Shown one piece after another: positions 48,263 through 58,988 of a stretch of 64,000 nucleotides of DNA. This DNA comes from Tenrec ecaudatus. Taxonomy: Eukaryota; Chordata; Mammalia; Afrosoricida; Tenrecidae. The notes below the pieces were generated by a model. It saw nothing but the letters and a program-made list of their open reading frames with translations, had not been told where the DNA came from and ran no database searches. The stretch spans positions 148,466,721 through 148,530,720 of the forward strand of contig NC_134530.1 of assembly GCF_050624435.1 (NCBI RefSeq), in the 5' to 3' direction. The translations under genes and the position numbers were made by a program. Every line of letters begins with the position of its first letter. Within the stretch, counting starts at the first letter, position 1.

Positions 48263-48639
48263 GCACGATTAAAAGAAAATCAGTACAGTGCATTGCGGCC
48301 AACACGGTCGATTGCTTATCTCAAAGTCCACCTTCCTGTCTTTGCATTTGCTAAGAGGCTTCCAGTGTTGCTCAGTATTGTACAGCCATGTGTTTTAGAA
48401 GAGCCTAGGCCCTTTCCAACCCCCAGGAGAGAAATGTGGATGATCATTCATGGCATTTCATCACTCTTGGCAAAAGCTGGGTTAGGAAAGGACATTTGGG
48501 CATTCCTGGTCAATGAGATGGAGGAGAAGTCTTGCTGGTTTTGTTTTGTTTTTTGTAAAAAGGTTTTCTTGCTTGAAAAGAAGAAAATGAAAAAAAAAAA
48601 AGGAATGCCTTCTTCCCTCCTTTCAATTTTATAATGGAG
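48263..48639. other. No recognised feature
   Basis: Intergenic. An A-run is present near 48590-48601. Confidence 0.35.
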
Positions 48640-48742
48640 CCCATTTAACTGAGTAGTGATTCCCAGAATCGTTTATGCTCCCATAAAGACTTACACTCTT
48701 AGAGACCATGCAGAGGGTTGCTATGAATCGGTTACCAGAATA
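48640..48742 (+). mobile_element. AfroSINE, internally deleted
   Basis: 'ggagcccatttaactgagta' joins directly to 'tttatgctcccataaagact' and 'gttgctatgaatcggttacc'. Confidence 0.65.
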
Positions 48743-48904
48743 CACTCACTTGGCTAGGGAGCTTATTTCCAGATTAAAAACAAAACAACGGATCTAAACT
48801 TACCGAGATGGGTGAACCCAAGGAATGTCATTCGATTCTCGCAACAATCCAGCTTAGCAAGCTCTGTTACATACTTGCTTTATTTTAATGAGGAAACAGG
48901 TTTT

Positions 48905-49076
48905 ATAACCAAACCAAACACATTGCCATATAGAGTTGATTCCGGTTTACAGTGCCCCTATAGGATAGAGTAGAACTGCTCCATAGAGTTTCTGAGACTG
49001 TCAATCTTTATGGGGAGCAGATGACCTCATCAGACGAGTTCAAACCATTCACTTTGTGGGGTGAAGTTAAACCCGT
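48905..49076 (-). mobile_element. AfroSINE, 5'-truncated
   Basis: 'cacattgccatatagagttg', 'ataggatagagtagaactgc' and 'cagatgacctcatcagacga'. Confidence 0.8.
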
Positions 49077-49719
49077 TTCTAAGGGTTACAAAGCAAGTAA
49101 GTAGAAAGGCTGAGGTTTGTAGTTTGACTCCAAAACCCAAGCTTCTAATCACTTTGACTTTCTGTCTTCAGGTCCATATAACTGATAATTCTTGGTGGAG
49201 GCATGTAGAACACCGATGAGTGCTTACTCGACAATTCTCCTCTTTTCCTATTTGGGTAGGGGTGTGTGTGTGTGGGGGGGGGGAGGTGACTCATGATTAA
49301 GTTTAATGAACTGCGGCAATCTCATCTCCTTTACCAGTGGCTGATCTGCAGTGTTCCTGTGGCCATTTCCTGGCCAATAATGAGGATTCTAGTCTGAGAA
49401 AGATTTCTCTCCTTTGTGAAAATGAGAGCAGTCTCCCTTTCTGTCTCTTCCTGCTTTGGGTAATGACCAGTGAGAAAGGGAGGCCTGGAGCTGGGGCAGC
49501 CAGGTTGCAACTAAGAGGTGATAAGGCCCCTGAGGATCTGAACTTCAAATCAAAGATGTAAACGTCTCTTTATGCTAAAAGCTACTGTTAGTTATTAGTT
49601 AGGTAGACTGTTCCTTGTAGTTGATAGCTTTCTAACATATACCACGAGACAGGAAAAGGTTTCTTCCCAGAGTTGCAGAGAAAATAGCTTATTTAGAGGT
49701 GGTCCAGCTTTTGAGGAAT
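49077..49719. other. No recognised gene; GT/G-rich run
   Basis: A (GT)n run into a G10 tract lies at about 49263-49287. Otherwise unclassified. Confidence 0.4.
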
Positions 49720-49956
49720 CCGGGGCCCAGCGGTTAAGAGCTCCACAGCTAACAAAAGATCCCTGGCTAGAACCTATGAGCTACTTACTCCCCAGGAGAA
49801 CAACATGGCAGGCCGCTTCTATAAAACCTGGGAAACCGGGTGGGGCGATTCTACTACGTCCCATATGGTGAGTAGAAGTAGGAAACCACTTCATGGCAGC
49901 GAGTAGAGTTTGTAGGGTCACTGCGAGTTGGCTTGACTTGAAGGCTATGGTTGTTA
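49720..49956 (+). mobile_element. AfroSINE, diverged
   Basis: 'ccggggcccagcggttaaga', 'gggcgattctactacgtccc', 'ggcagcgagtagagtttgta' and the tail 'gtcactgcgagttggcttga'. Confidence 0.7.
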
Positions 49957-50824
49957 AAAGTCAAGAATTCATCTAGGATTCTGCTAGGGTGGGCAGTCAT
50001 TCAGAAATAAAACAAACCACAAACACACAAGCAAAAAACCCCAACTACCAACTGGGTCTCAGAGCAGGGTAAACCTGAAGCGATTTGCCTTGAGGTCTTT
50101 TTGCCTCCAGGTGCAGCTCTTTGGGACTCTGACTGAAACTGACCACAGAAAGGGCTCCCTGGTCCCCAGGCTTCTCCTGAGACTTGACCCTGGAAGTCAG
50201 GGGGGGGGGGTAGGGGGGAGGGGAGGTAGGTAGAAGTCGCCAAGCTTTCTCTGCAGGTGATTAGGCTAACTGCATCCCTTGACTGAAAGTCTCCTGACAA
50301 GTAGCCCTGCCCTATCCAAGTCTGGGTGACTGCTCTTTCTTCCTCTTGTCTCTGCGGGTCTAGGGGCTGGTAGCCTCAAGGTTTCACACTTCTCTTGTGG
50401 TTTCCCACACTCTACCCACATCTTCATCAAGTGCCATTTGTTTCCTGTGGGGACCCTGACTGACACAACAGTGTGAATGAAATCACTTGCAGCTGCTGAA
50501 GCTTGGCCCAGCCTAGCTGAGATTTGGTGAGTCTATCCAGTTATTCGGAGTTTAAATATGGGACTTCCCCTACTGTTAAAAGGAGATAGGCATCTATGTT
50601 AATAAGGACCACACTTAGCTCGGAAACATAGCTCAGAGAAAACTGGCTTCACCTGAAGCGCAGAAATCAGAGAAGGCTGTATAAAAGATAGCGTTTGCAA
50701 TGAAGATGAATAGGATTTTAAAGAGAGAGGGTGGAAAGGCATTCCAAAGATAGCGCCCAAACCAAGGAGAAGAAAGCTCAATGGGAGTTTGGGGAAAACT
50801 TGTGATGACAGAGACCTCAGGCTC
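49957..50824. other. Unclassified, with a G-quadruplex-prone tract
   Basis: At 50200-50230 a G10 run is followed by further G runs of six, four and two. This is a strong candidate for G4 structure on the + strand. No gene seen. Confidence 0.5.
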
Positions 50825-51022
50825 CAAATTCAAACTCATTGCCAACAAGTCGACTTTGATTCACAGAGGACCCTCTAAGGACAAGCTAGAAGTGCCCCTG
50901 TGGTGTTTCTGAGACTAATCTCGAAGGGAGTAGAAAGCCCTGTCTTTCTCTTGCCGAGTGGCTGGTGGTTTCGAAATGGTGGCTTTGCAATTAGCAGCCC
51001 AATGGAACCTACTATACCATCG
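50825..51022 (-). mobile_element. AfroSINE
   Basis: 'aaactcattgccaacaagtc', 'gaagtgcccctgtggtgttt', 'agtagaaagccctgtctttc' and the head 'tactataccatcgcggctcc'. The last SINE before the CpG island. Confidence 0.85.
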
Positions 51023-51369
51023 CGGCTCCTGGAAGAGAAGGAAATAGGTTATTCCATAGTAGTTCTTCCTCCACCCCCCTTACATATGTGCAAACTCGAA
51101 GGTCAGGTATGGCCAAGGTCAAACGGCATACATGTAGCACGTCAGGTATCCTGACTACCTCGACAGCCCTGAATCTGCCCCTCACCCACCTCATGGCAGG
51201 CAGTCAGCTTACTCATCAGTCTTTCCCATTAGATTGTTCTCTCTTGAGAGCAGGTCCCCTGCTTTGAGTATTCCTGTACCTTCCCATCTAGCACGACTTT
51301 TATCTGACATCAACTCATCATCATCATCCTATCAGCTGCCAAATGTGAAGAAGCTTCTAACCTCTGGCA
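51023..51369. other. No recognised feature
   Basis: Unclassified sequence upstream of the MAGI3 promoter. Confidence 0.35.
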
Positions 51370-51562
51370 GCCACTGTTCAGACATTTTACATTTCTCATT
51401 TAATCCTCACAGAATCGTGATGGGGCAAGTAAGTACAACTGTCTCTATTTTTTATTCGAGGATGCTGCGGCTCAGAGAGGTCGCCTAACTTGCCGGAGGT
51501 CACACAGCAGTTCGGTGCAGGACTCTTATTTTGCCTTCTATCCACCAGACTCTGGAGATCAG
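51370..51562 (-). mobile_element. MIR-family SINE
   Basis: Antisense MIR: 'tcatttaatcctcacagaat', 'gcggctcagagaggtcgcct' and 'ggaggtcacacagcagttcg'. A well-preserved core lying about 220 bp upstream of the CpG island. Confidence 0.85.
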
Positions 51563-51935
51563 GCCTCAGTGGCACAGAGATAACATCTGTTGGATGAACG
51601 AATGAACAATAACCAAGAAAGGAACTACCCTGCAGGTGCCGCCACCTCGGGCACAGACTGTAAAGTCTTCTGCCTAAGAACACCTCGCTCCCTCCAGCGC
51701 CCAGCACGGGATCCGAGACTCCGCCCTCACGTCCAGCCACGCCTCTAGCTCCGGGAGTTCAGATCACAGCTTTCCTTGGTTCTAGCCGCTGTGCGGAGGG
51801 CCTCGCTCGGTGCAGCCACCTCGAGTCCACTCCACTCTTCTGCCCCGCCCCTCCGGCCACCCTCACGCTCCAAACTTTTTTCTACCCTCTTTAAACTTCA
51901 GTCATTCTAGTACCCGCCCCCTCCACTCCCACCGA

Positions 51936-51992
51936 CCAATGGATGGAGCTTGTTCTGGGGGAGGGTCCGCCCCCTGCCCGCCGGGGCCCAAT
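51936..51992 (+). promoter_or_regulatory. Paired CCAAT boxes
   Basis: CCAAT in 'gaccaatgg' (51936-51940) and in 'gcccaatcc' (51988-51992) are 52 bp apart, about five helical turns. Both have the flanks favoured by NF-Y. If functional, initiation would be expected roughly 60-100 bp downstream of the second. Inference from motif only. Confidence 0.5.
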
Positions 51993-52630
51993 CCCCGGCG
52001 TGGAAGTCGAGTGCTGGGGCTGGGTCCCCAGCGCCCGGCCTGTGACGGCAGCGCGCCAGGCGCCGCGCGGCGGGAGGGGGCGGGGTTCTGGCGAGGGCTG
52101 GGCGAGGGCGGGGGAAGGGCCGAGGGAGGAGGAGGAGGTTGCGGCGGGTTTGAAAGCGGCAGTTTCCTGGCAGCTCGGGCAGGCGTTGGTCTTGGAGCTC
52201 CAGCTCCGCAGCGGCCGCGATCGATCCAGCGGCGGCTCTCCGCGCGCTTCTGCGCGTCCCCGACGGATTTTTCCCGTTCCGGCTCCTGCCCGTCAGCTCC
52301 CCGCCCCCCTGCCTCAGCCTTTCCCGCCGCTCGGGCGTGGAGCCCAGGGGCCAGCCGTCGGCGGTGACCCCGCCCGAAATCCCCTCTGGAGCCGCCGGGG
52401 GACCATTCCCCTCGCCTTTCTTCTGCTTCCTAGTCCCGGGGGTTCCTCTCGGAACCCGGCCGGCGCGGGGCGGCGCGGCCCGGGGCGGCGTCCGGGGGGC
52501 GTCTCGGGGCTCGCAGCGGCCGGGCCGCCGGCGGGCTGTGGTGGGGGCGCCGGGCGGCCAGGCCCCCCCGGCCGGGCTGACCCGGGGCGGGAGCGGCGCC
52601 TCGGCCGCCCGCCCGCGCGGGGGCTCCCCC

Positions 52631-52666
52631 ATGGTGCAGCGGGCTCCGGGATGTCGAAGACGCTGA
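52631..52666 (+). CDS. Short upstream ORF overlapping the MAGI3 start
   Basis: An ATG 20 bases before the MAGI3 ATG opens an 11-codon frame ([11 protein letters not shown], then TGA) in a different frame. It terminates 13 bases inside the MAGI3 coding sequence. Its context is CCCATGG (G at +4, no purine at -3). The MAGI3 ATG has GGGATGT (purine at -3, no G at +4). Such an overlapping uORF would divert scanning ribosomes and could dampen translation. Whether it is used is unknown. Confidence 0.45.
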   Translation: MVQRAPGCRRR

Positions 52667-52966
52667 AGAAGAAGAAGCACTGGCTGAGCAAGGTGCAGGA
52701 GTGCGCCGTGTCCTGGGCCGGGCCCCCGGGCGACTTGGGCGCCGAGATCCGGGGCGGCGCGGAGCGCGGCGAGTTCCCCTACCTGGGGCGGCTCCGCGAG
52801 GAGCCGGGCGGGGGCACCTGCTGCGTCGTCTCGGGCAAGGCGCCCAGCCCGGGCGATGTGCTGCTGGAGGTGAACGGGACGCCCGTCAGCGGGCTCACCC
52901 ACCGGGATACGCTGGCTGTCATCCGCCACTTCCGCGAGCCCATCCGTCTCAAGACCGTGAAGCCAG
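52651..52966 (+). CDS. MAGI3: MAGI3 first coding exon (PDZ0 domain)
   Basis: MAGI3 is a membrane-associated guanylate kinase with inverted domain order. It is a junction scaffold that binds PTEN, receptors and other partners through several PDZ domains. This exon encodes 105 complete residues beginning [20 protein letters not shown], the basic N-terminus diagnostic of MAGI proteins. The atypical PDZ0 follows: [10 protein letters not shown] (residues ~27-36) stands where canonical PDZ domains have the GLGF loop, then [27 protein letters not shown] and [17 protein letters not shown]. The exon ends CCAG|GTACGC, a good donor, after the first base of codon 106 (phase 1). The full protein is over 1,100 residues, so WW, GUK and other PDZ exons lie beyond the window. 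The start was chosen by family homology, although the frame remains open upstream to 51943. The lysine-rich start and KTLKKKKHW separate it from MAGI1 and MAGI2. Confidence 0.95.
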
Positions 52967-53060
52967 GTACGCGGCCCTGCCCTTGCGCCCGGCGCCCCTT
53001 CCCGCCGCCCCGCGGGCCCGGGGCGAACTGAGACCCGAGGGGGTGGCCGACGCCGGGGAG

Positions 53061-56000
53061 AGGGGAGAGCCCGTGGCAGTGGTGACTCCCCTTTTGCCGG
53101 TGGGGAAACTGAGCTCTGCCTCGGGCTCTGCTGCTCCGCGAGCTGCCGCGGAATTGCAACCTGCACTAGCTTTGCCTAAATCTGTAGCCGTGCTCTCCCA
53201 CCGCAGACGAGAGTTTGTGACCAGAAAAAGCAGCCCTTTCCTGCCCTCCTTTGTGGAGAAGGTCCTTAGCAGAGAAACGTTTTCCGTGGCCAGACTCTTA
53301 GGCATCTTGGAACAGGGAAAAGGGTCCTCAGTGGGGAGGCTCTTGGGGCCAAGGTGAGCCACCTAGTGTACCTGGTAGTGCTCGGCTGCTTCGGCGTTTC
53401 TTGCCCACTAGCCACGTCTCGGAACTGACAGCCCAACTGGACCAGTCCAGGTGGTTCAGGTGACTGGGTCACAAGCGATCTGTGATGTGTGACCGAGCGG
53501 CGTGTCCATGCTCGGTGCTGTAGCATAGCATATGGGTTTGTAGGCGCCCCTAGGTGCCTAGTTGAGTAAAAGCATTTGTAGAGCTCTTGGTTTTGCAGAA
53601 TTTTGTTGAAGGGGTGGGCAAAAAGAACCCTTGTTTCCCTGGTGTCTTTTATGCTAGTACAATCTGCTGCAGAGCACGTTACGTTTATGGCATGCTTGCC
53701 AAAGCATTGATCAGGCTGCACACAGTGTCTAGTAGCCTTCGTGTATTTTGTCATCCGCAGCACTGTTGGTTGTTTCAGCACTAGTAGAACGTTGTTGTGT
53801 CTTATGAGATGTTGTAGGAGAGAGAATTATGGTTACAACGTTATTAAAAACCACACTATTTTTTGGCTGAACGTGCTCTATTTAATGTGCCATGCATCCA
53901 GATATAGTGAGCTGCTTAATTGTGGCTTGTACTAGAAATCCGTCTACCTTTTCACCATAAAATACTAGAAAAACCTGGAGAATTTAATAATGTTATTTTC
54001 CTCACTTTTTTTTTTTTGGCTTTGATTTTCCTCAGCAGCTCTCTTTAGAATGATCTCTGTAATAGTTCCTGAGCCTAATCAGAACTGGTGGTTTGTGGTG
54101 CAATATACATATGTGTGTGCATGGAGGATATAAGTACACACACTCACATGGCCCTATTATCTCGACATTTTTATCCTACAGTCTACTGTAGCACACTCAG
54201 GTTAAGTTTATTAGTTTATGTTTTTAAAATTGTTACCAATTTTTTAAAAAAACGTTGACAAAATTTTTACATCCTTTTCTGTACTGAATTGCTGGGGAAT
54301 TCCAAAATTTTGTCTAAACTTAAATTTATAGAGTCTTATTTAAAGGGTTCTGAAAAGACATTGAGGTTATAATCTAGCCAGTTTGTAATATGCAAAATAG
54401 CATACATAGAGCGTTTTCTAGCTTAGGTGCCATTTAGTTCAAATCCCATGAGCGAAGGAATAATGAGAACATCTGCACCATTGCCTTGTGTTTTGTCTTC
54501 ATTAGTTGGGGCACAGATGAGGTTATAGCTGTTGTTTTCAGAAATAGGTTGAAAGTTGACAGATTGATGAGGAAGCTGGTGTATTTCTAAATTACTGTGA
54601 TTTTTGAAAACTGGGGAGCTAGTTCTCTAAAATCAACCTGTTCTGCGTGTTATGCATGTTGTCACTCTTCATATCAAATGCTAGGGGGTGATTTAAGATT
54701 CAGAGCATGTGTTCAGTGATATTAACTAACTGCCATGACAGTAGCTAACTGTGGTGAATACACATTTCATTCTTAGAATGTAGTTGATTTTTTTCATAGT
54801 AAAAGCAGTTTTATTCTCTTGACAACCAAAGAGACTGTCCTACTTTAAAAGTTTAGTTAAAAAAAGGGAGTACTCTACATCCATGGATACAGCACATTTT
54901 ATAATCATTAATAATAAAAGTTCTGAGTTGTACTTTATTTTTTAAAGATACTCTTAATTCCTAAAGTAAGCTACTACATCTGTGTCATCTGAGATTAATA
55001 TTCTTGTTCTAAAGCCAGTTGTAGTTATAAATTTTTAATCACTTACAAATAATACTCTTAGTTTTTCAAAAAGCCTCTCGTTAAAGTGTTACTTTCCATG
55101 GCTTTCTTAAATAGCTTTGCTTGAAAGCAACATTTATTAAAAGATTGCAACGTTTTTTCAAGTTAAACACAGACTTTAAATGTTAGAAATTAAGAATTTG
55201 AAGAGTTTTTTTTGGGGGGGGGGTCGAAATTCATAACCTAAAATCGGCTTAAGTATCATCTCCAGTGGAGACAACGATTCTGTAGTGTTGTGATTAATTT
55301 TGAGAAGGTGGGAGATATAAAGGGATTTAAAAAGGAACCTTCACTGCACATTGTTTTTTCCCTTGTGTCTAAAATTTGTGAGATGAATGCCTTTTAAAAC
55401 TTAATTAGGTATTTTAAAGTATACTTAGCATTTCTGTCTCTTGTCATGACTAGTAACTATTAAACTATTCGTAACATATCATTTAGAAAGTAGCACAGTG
55501 TGAAGGTAAATTTTAACCATTTCTGCAAGAGGTAATAGTAGCAGGAAATGATCTCATTGTGTTCTGATAGAGTCCTAGATGGAAGGATGAGTGGGACTGA
55601 GGGTAGGACTGCGGCAGCACTGTCTTCCTAGCTTTCGCATCTTATTCGATGCTGACAGGAGCCCAGCCCAAAGCAGCAGTATCAACCAGGTGACTGAATG
55701 GAGTCCTTTTGACATTAGCTGTCTTCAGCTTTGATTTGGGGTTTTGTATATGTTTTCTTCTTTTTGCTGTAACCCTTAATGGATCATTGGAAATAACTTT
55801 GAAATATGGTTCCTAACCTGAGACTTTCTTAAGAGAGTTACAGATTTTTAGTGTTGCGTGTTGCCATTCATACACACGTGGTGCTTAGCAGTCAATACTT
55901 TTCCTGCTAGAATAATTCTTTGTTCCATCTATGGCTTGGCCCAAGTTAGCTCTTTCTTAATTATGAAACTGCCATTCATTTTACTGCATAGAGAAAAGTT

Positions 56001-56963
56001 ATCTCTCACATTTGAACTTTGTCTTTTCCCAGTAGTGAAGGAAGTTGAACTTTGGCCCTCTGGTGAAAGTGTTTCATTATATAGCCCTGTGACCAGGATT
56101 CATTTCCTTGATTTTCCTTCAGAATATGTTCTTAAACAGTTTCTATTCTGATTAAAATACAAGTTTCATTCCCTCCCTGTTCCCCTAATTTTGCAAACTG
56201 AATGTACAGAGTTAGATGAACAATATAAATATTTGTTTCTTCATATTTCATTGGTGGTAAATTGGTAGATTTCATTCCAGAGATTAAGTATTGATGCAGT
56301 CAGTACATGGACTCATCACACACTGCATTCAACAACCGTAGGTCTCTGTGTCTAGAGATGAAACTCATGAGAAACAATGTTCAAATTTGTTTAAACAAAA
56401 ATTCATTTGAAACTGATCTTGTGGGATGCTAATTGAATGTAGGTACAAGTCTTCATCATATATGCTTTGGGACATGAGATTTTGTTAAAGTGGAGAGACT
56501 CCTAGAAATACATTCCCTGTTGTAAGCGAAACCGCTGGATATAAGGAATGCTTGCTTTAGGCAAATATGACAATTCTGCGTCTTTCTTCTCTTAATCCTT
56601 GCATCTTTTTGTTGGTTCCTTTGGCATAGTAGATCATGTGGGGCTTTCAGTGAGTTTTGCTTAGTAGTTGTAATGTTTGAAGAAGGGAGGGGTAAGGGAA
56701 ATTAGAGTTAATTGCTAGCCTCCTGGATTTGTAGTAAATTCCTCTTTATCTTTTTTTCTTTAAAGCAATAGAAACTAGGGGTTGGGTGGGGCAGCACCTT
56801 TGTTTAGGAAGATAAAAATCAAACTTTAGTAAACCTTGAGTTTGAAATTTACCTTACTTTCTAAAATTTGGTGTCCTTCTCCCCTCCCAATCTGTTGGCC
56901 TTCGTAAGTGGAGGCTCTAGAACCCGAGCCTCTGCTGATGATCACCTCTGATTTCTATGGCAA
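53061..56963. other. Intron 1, repeat-poor part
   Basis: Nearly 4 kb directly downstream of the CpG island with no SINE, L1, RTE or SPIN recognised, in contrast to the dense repeats upstream. It may hold intronic regulatory sequence. None can be named by eye. Confidence 0.45.
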
Positions 56964-57152
56964 AGAGCCCTAGGGATGGCCTGGCTACATGCTTTGAAAG
57001 GTCAGTGATTTGAACCCACCAGCTGTTTCCTGGGAGAAAAGATCTGGCAATCTGCTTGGGTAAAGAGTCGAACCCAGAAAACCTGCTGGAGCAGGTCTAG
57101 CTTGTCATCAGTGATGGGTTGCCCTGAGTTAGAATCTGCACAAACCATCAGC
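56964..57152 (+). mobile_element. AfroSINE, diverged
   Basis: 'agagccctagggatggcctg', 'aaaggtcagtgatttgaacc' and 'gggttgccctgagttagaat'. Confidence 0.7.
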
Positions 57153-57751
57153 ATAGTAGTAGTGCTCTTGTTCATTTAGATTTGGGGACCCTCCGGGGCT
57201 CTTTAATATTGTGTTTGTTTATTATCAGACTTTTTTTGTAGAAGCACCATCACCAAACATCTCGGATCAATTAATTTTGCTCAACGTTGTAGTACATCAT
57301 TTTGGTGGTTTTATTGCCCCTGCCCTTACCCACAGGCTTCTTATCATTTGCAACTTGTTTGGTAAAATTGTATTTTCCAGAGTTGATTGATATAGATATT
57401 CTTTAAATTTTCAACATCTTCATGGTTCAAACAAATATTTAACATTTGGCCCTTTCAACTTATATTTTATTTCATCTGCACTAAAACTGATTTTCATGGG
57501 AAAAAATGCTATTTCCTTTAGGATCCTGGGATGTCCTTTATAAAAACATCTTGTTACGAGAGGCCACTTTTAGTGATCTTTCCCCCGTCTCTACTGTATC
57601 TAAAGTGATGGAAAAACAATCTAAGTGTGTTCAAATACCTGGTTTATGAAGTTAGTGCATAATCTTTTCAAATGACGAGTTTAATATAGCTCCTTTGCAG
57701 TTTCACTCTTTAGTGCTTTGTAAATATTGTGGGCTTTTGCTATTTTGGGAA
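57153..57751. other. No recognised feature (intronic)
   Basis: Intronic sequence with nothing recognised. Confidence 0.35.
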
Positions 57752-57950
57752 AGGAGTCCCTACACGATGCAAATGGTTAATGGGCTTAGCTGCTAACCGG
57801 AGTTTGGAGGTGCAGGTTAACCAGAAGCACATGGGAAGAAAGGTTCTGTAGACTACTGAAGAATGCGTCAGCGAAAACGCAAGGGGCAGAGTTCTACTGT
57901 GACATGGGGTCTCCATGAGTCAAAATTGATTAGACAGAATTGGCTAGTGT
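57752..57950 (+). mobile_element. AfroSINE, diverged
   Basis: 'ggagtccctacacgatgcaa', 'gcttagctgctaaccggagt', 'aggggcagagttctactgtg' and the tail 'tccatgagtcaaaattgatt'. Confidence 0.75.
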
Positions 57951-58952
57951 TTGAGAGGGTGTTACAGCAGAAGTGTATCTTTTAAGGGTCACTTCAGTGT
58001 TGTCTGCTGATTTCAATTTCACCTTTTGGTCATGCATGACAGGTGTTTTGGTACTGAAGACTAGAACTGCTTCCTTTTTGAGTAATGATTTATGTGTGTT
58101 TTCCATCAGAAAATTTGAGATGCAATCTCCTTGAGATACTACATGCTTGTAGGGCCAATGATTGCCCTGATTTTAAGACTGCTCCAGGAGGTAGTTTTCA
58201 GTAGCTGGGAAGTTGGTGTTGTGAGAGACTTGTTTGTGGTAGAAGAGTAGCAATTGGGTTACTCTTCTCCTTGGAGAGCAAACATTATTAAGAATGTTTT
58301 GCAAGGTGCTTATTTTACCTCATGAGGGAACATAAAAAGTCCTATTACTCATATCTTATCTAGCACACATTCATTCCCCCAGCGGGCATGTAATGGGTCT
58401 CTCCCCACAGGCCAGCCTCGAGCTAGCCTTAGGGCTGTGTCAGAGAGTTAGAGAGGGCACTGCCTTCAGGGAGCACATAGTTCAGTGGAGCTTCCGGATT
58501 CCGAGCTAACAAATACCTGACTTCAGGATTTGCCTTTGCTATTCTCCCAATATTTCAAATTCTTTAGATAAACTGTAATATGCATTTGGGTGAAAAACAG
58601 GCTGAATTAAGTAATTGCCCGTGGTTGTCAAGTTGCATATTAGGAAAGACTTAGGTTTTTCAAATCGAAAAGGAGAAAAGCAAATACCAACAAAAATTCT
58701 CCTTAACAACCACCACTTAAATTGTCTATGAAGTACAATAAGTAGTCTACCATTTTTAGGAAGAGCCCTATATACTTACTACATTTCCAGCCTAGCCGGA
58801 ACGAGTGGCTTTTTTGTTGTTGTTGAATACCAGATGATGTAGTTTGTTTACATTAAAGAGATAATGTTTTTTAAAAGATTCAGTATGCATATCTTTTAAT
58901 TCAATGAAATTACCACCCATCTGGATATGCATATTGAAATTGCCTAAGTTAG

Positions 58953-58953
<1 letters not shown>
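57951..58953. other. No recognised feature (intronic)
   Basis: Intronic sequence with nothing recognised. Confidence 0.35.

Positions 58954-58988
<35 letters not shown>
58954..58988 (+). repeat. (GT)n microsatellite
   Basis: About 16 uninterrupted GT units. The Cys-Val open frame across it is an artefact. Confidence 0.95.

Larger units (their letters stand above)
51780..53060. promoter_or_regulatory. MAGI3: CpG island promoter of MAGI3
   Basis: The base composition changes abruptly from AT-rich flank to GC-rich, with very frequent CG dinucleotides. The island covers the putative promoter, the 5' UTR, exon 1 and the start of intron 1. GC-box-type CCGCCC motifs are numerous (for example near 51968 and 52371) and I see no convincing TATA box. 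This fits a dispersed-initiation housekeeping-type promoter. An E2F-like TTTCCCGCC occurs at 52320-52328. The transcription start cannot be fixed from sequence alone. Confidence 0.9.

Noticed and set aside
51907..53166. A 419-codon open frame on the minus strand across the MAGI3 CpG island
   Set aside because: Stops are rare in GC-rich DNA. The peptide is Arg/Pro/Ala/Gly-rich low complexity, no domain is recognisable, and the real MAGI3 exon lies on the opposite strand.
52701..53357. A 218-codon + strand frame overlapping MAGI3 exon 1 and intron 1
   Set aside because: A different frame from the recognised PDZ coding sequence, it crosses the splice donor and shows only GC-driven composition.
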